This document shows positions 6,481 to 8,268 of a stretch of DNA of 8,268 bases, piece after piece. The position numbers and the translations under genes are program-made. The notes below the pieces were generated by a model. The model was not told where the DNA came from, searched no databases, and was given only the letters and a program-made list of their open reading frames with translations. Positions within the stretch are counted from its first letter, which is position 1, and each line of letters opens with the position of its first letter. Source of the DNA: Spirochaetales bacterium (GTDB lineage Bacteria > Spirochaetota > Spirochaetia > JAGLYY01); NCBI GenBank assembly GCA_023131935.1, contig JAGLYY010000278.1, forward strand, positions 1-8,268, written 5' to 3'.

Positions 6481-8268
6481 TTCTTCCTGATCTTTCTGTT
6501 CAGTGGTATCCCGGCGAGTGAGCATCACTTCGGTGGTTCCCGCGCTGAAATCAAAGATGTAGAGATCTCCACTCTTCGCAGCAGCAGAATCATCTGCCGG
6601 AACGAGTCCATCGGGTAAATCGATACCGAGCCCCTTCACAACCTGATCCGTACTGATCCTAAGGAATGTTTCGTCATGGTTGACGACGAGATCAGCCTCG
6701 ATCCCGTCCCGGGCTGCCCACCAGTCGCCAAACTCCTTGTGAGTTCCGAACCAGGTCCAGTCACGAAGCCGTGGCGTCAGTTCCTCCAGGAAACGAAGCT
6801 TATGGCCGGTTACATTCGGATGAATGAGCACCACATAGATTCCACCATAGCGGGCTATCTTTTCCGCAAGTTCAACAGCTTCATCCACCCGCCGGTCCAT
6901 GGGAGGATCTTTTTCGTCCTCCACGGTGATGGGGAACTCGAAAATAGAAGTTTCCGATTTGTACAATCTGTTGAAGGTCTGCCTATAAGGCAGATGAGTA
7001 AGTACGTCGTTTGCCGTGACTGAAGATGAGTAACGGTATCCCGTTGATTCGAGTGACTGCGGCAGGCTGAAGGGATGAGCCAGGAATCCGGGACGAAAGG
7101 AGTCAACGGTAACCCCGGAAAAGTGTTCAATGAGAAACTTGCTTACCCGCAGTTCACCCATTATGGTTGCATCCCGGGTATACTGCATTTCGATGATTCG
7201 GGGCTGATAATCCGGGTATTTCTCCTTGCCGCTTCCCTGGGGCAAATACGCAAGCATGTCCGTGTGACACACCGAATGACTGCCCAGTTCCATACCCATC
7301 TCCTTAAGGGTATTGAGGAGTTCCGAGGTACGATCATCAAAAAAGATTTCGTCAAAATAATCCTGAAAATACTTCGTCTGCATGAAATAGGTGGCACCGT
7401 AATTCATGCTTCTTTCATATTCCGCATAGGCGATACTGTTTGCCAGGGAGCCGGAGTAATCCACATCGTGGGAAATGATGACTGAGAGCGGAAATCCATC
7501 CGGAGCGGTGTGGAGAAAGAACGCGTCATCTTCGTGCGCCCTGTACATCTCCTTTATGAGCCTGAGCACGGTATCCACCGAGGGCTCGAAATCGTTCACA
7601 TAGGTTCTGGATGCCTCTTCATCGCGGTTGTTGTGGGCTTTCTTGATGTATAAGCCGAGGTCGAAACCGAAGGCATAGGTGATTCCCCTGCCGTAGGGGT
7701 GTTGAATTATCGCCGCGCTTTCATCGTCGTATCGGGCCAGTACACTCTGAGGATCTTCGTAGGAGAATGTGTGCATCAGGGTTTTCGGCCTCTCCGGATT
7801 GCCAATCCGTATGCGCCGCTCTTCAGGGTATATGAAGTCGCCGGCTAGAGAGGATTCTTCATACTCGACTTCCGCCCTGGTTCGCTCCCGAACAGTTTTG
7901 TGGAAGCCGAAGAGATCTTCCAGTTCCTCCGCCAGGACGTTTACCGCGAGCAATGCCCCTCCTGCGACTACGAATTTTTCGAAGCGTTTTAAATCCTCGT
8001 CCTTCACTACCTTTCTGTCGATTCGTGGATACACCAGTACAACGTCGTGCATCAACGCTTCGTCTACAGAATCGGTTATGAGAAAAGGGATACCGAATGA
8101 TTTCATACCATGGACAAGACCGAGCCAGGCGGAATCAGGGTCCGTCAACAACAACGCAAGGCGGGAGGTTTCACCGCTGCTGAAATCTTTCCAGTCACCT
8201 GGGTGTTCAACAATTTTGGGAGATTCTTCCTCCGGACCCACCGTATCCGGGAGCACCAGGAATTCAGG
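6478..8268 (-). CDS. NodB-type (CE4) polysaccharide deacetylase with N-terminal GATase-like domain (5' partial)
   Basis: The frame is open to the window edge, so the true start and any signal peptide lie beyond 8268; 596 codons are visible. Residues below count from the GTG at 8256, which is probably internal. About 30-235 form an alpha/beta domain resembling the GATase-like/ThuA-like modules found in secreted sugar enzymes (LALLLTDPDSAW, FVVAGGALLAVN, GRGITYAFGFDLG). A NodB domain follows, about 255-515, with all main motifs: HDVD (263-266, in place of TFDDG), HSVCH (327-331; two metal His), FRPGF (387-391), and LIHPN (477-481; catalytic His479). Residues 520-580 look like a small beta-rich domain, and the tail is acidic. 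CE4 enzymes remove N- or O-acetyl groups from polysaccharides using a bound divalent metal. Placed against a GT2 synthase, it may deacetylate that polymer outside the cytoplasm, as PgaB or IcaB does. A peptidoglycan or chitin-oligomer substrate is not excluded. Confidence 0.9.
   Translation of the reverse strand, partial: PEFLVLPDTVGPEEESPKIVEHPGDWKDFSSGETSRLALLLTDPDSAWLGLVHGMKSFGIPFLITDSVDEALMHDVVLVYPRIDRKVVKDEDLKRFEKFVVAGGALLAVNVLAEELEDLFGFHKTVRERTRAEVEYEESSLAGDFIYPEERRIRIGNPERPKTLMHTFSYEDPQSVLARYDDESAAIIQHPYGRGITYAFGFDLGLYIKKAHNNRDEEASRTYVNDFEPSVDTVLRLIKEMYRAHEDDAFFLHTAPDGFPLSVIISHDVDYSGSLANSIAYAEYERSMNYGATYFMQTKYFQDYFDEIFFDDRTSELLNTLKEMGMELGSHSVCHTDMLAYLPQGSGKEKYPDYQPRIIEMQYTRDATIMGELRVSKFLIEHFSGVTVDSFRPGFLAHPFSLPQSLESTGYRYSSSVTANDVLTHLPYRQTFNRLYKSETSIFEFPITVEDEKDPPMDRRVDEAVELAEKIARYGGIYVVLIHPNVTGHKLRFLEELTPRLRDWTWFGTHKEFGDWWAARDGIEADLVVNHDETFLRISTDQVVKGLGIDLPDGLVPADDSAAAKSGDLYIFDFSAGTTEVMLTRRDTTEQKDQEE

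Noticed and set aside
6440..6520. Rho-independent terminator at the convergent junction
   Set aside because: No convincing GC-rich inverted repeat followed by a T-run is visible on either strand.
7075..7485. Open frame on the + strand opposite the deacetylase
   Set aside because: The opposite strand encodes the NodB motifs HDVD, HSVCH and FRPGF in this same interval, so this is a shadow.

Overview
The window is almost wall-to-wall coding: three genes on the + strand (1-6475) form a tightly coupled operon, and one - strand gene (6478-8268) meets it tail to tail with 2 bases between the stop codons. The first and last genes run off the window edges. I see no RNA genes, mobile elements, CRISPR arrays or repeats, and no intergenic stretch long enough to hold a promoter. 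The operon promoter and the deacetylase promoter must both lie outside the window.

Layout. (1) 1-1638: membrane-anchored PAS-SpoIIE/PP2C phosphatase fused to an RsbW-like HATPase domain, the type of protein that runs partner switching with a STAS antagonist. (2) 1635-3644: three-module protein, metallo-beta-lactamase (MBL) fold, GGDEF domain and response-regulator receiver, in which all three modules lack their defining catalytic or phosphoacceptor residues. (3) 3641-6475: membrane glycosyltransferase family 2 (GT2) synthase with a large N-terminal alpha-helical, HEAT-like region. (4) 8268-6478, - strand: NodB/CE4-type polysaccharide deacetylase preceded by a glutamine-amidotransferase-like (GATase-like) domain.

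How they may work together (inference). The synthase and the deacetylase resemble the polymerase/deacetylase pairing of poly-N-acetylglucosamine-type exopolysaccharide systems. The two upstream genes look regulatory: a membrane phosphatase/kinase-like sensor and a pseudo-enzyme scaffold, both translated in near-equal register with the synthase through 4-base stop/start overlaps. The simplest model is a surface-polysaccharide machine whose synthase is controlled by protein-protein contacts through the HEAT-like region rather than by c-di-GMP, because the only GGDEF domain is dead and the synthase has no visible PilZ domain. No STAS protein is present here, so the partner of gene 1 is unknown.

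Organism. Base composition is balanced, Shine-Dalgarno sites are purine-rich, and the protein types fit a bacterium with complex signalling, plausibly Gram-negative. A spirochaete-like source is my guess from the overall style of these proteins, with low confidence; no marker gene is present to settle it.
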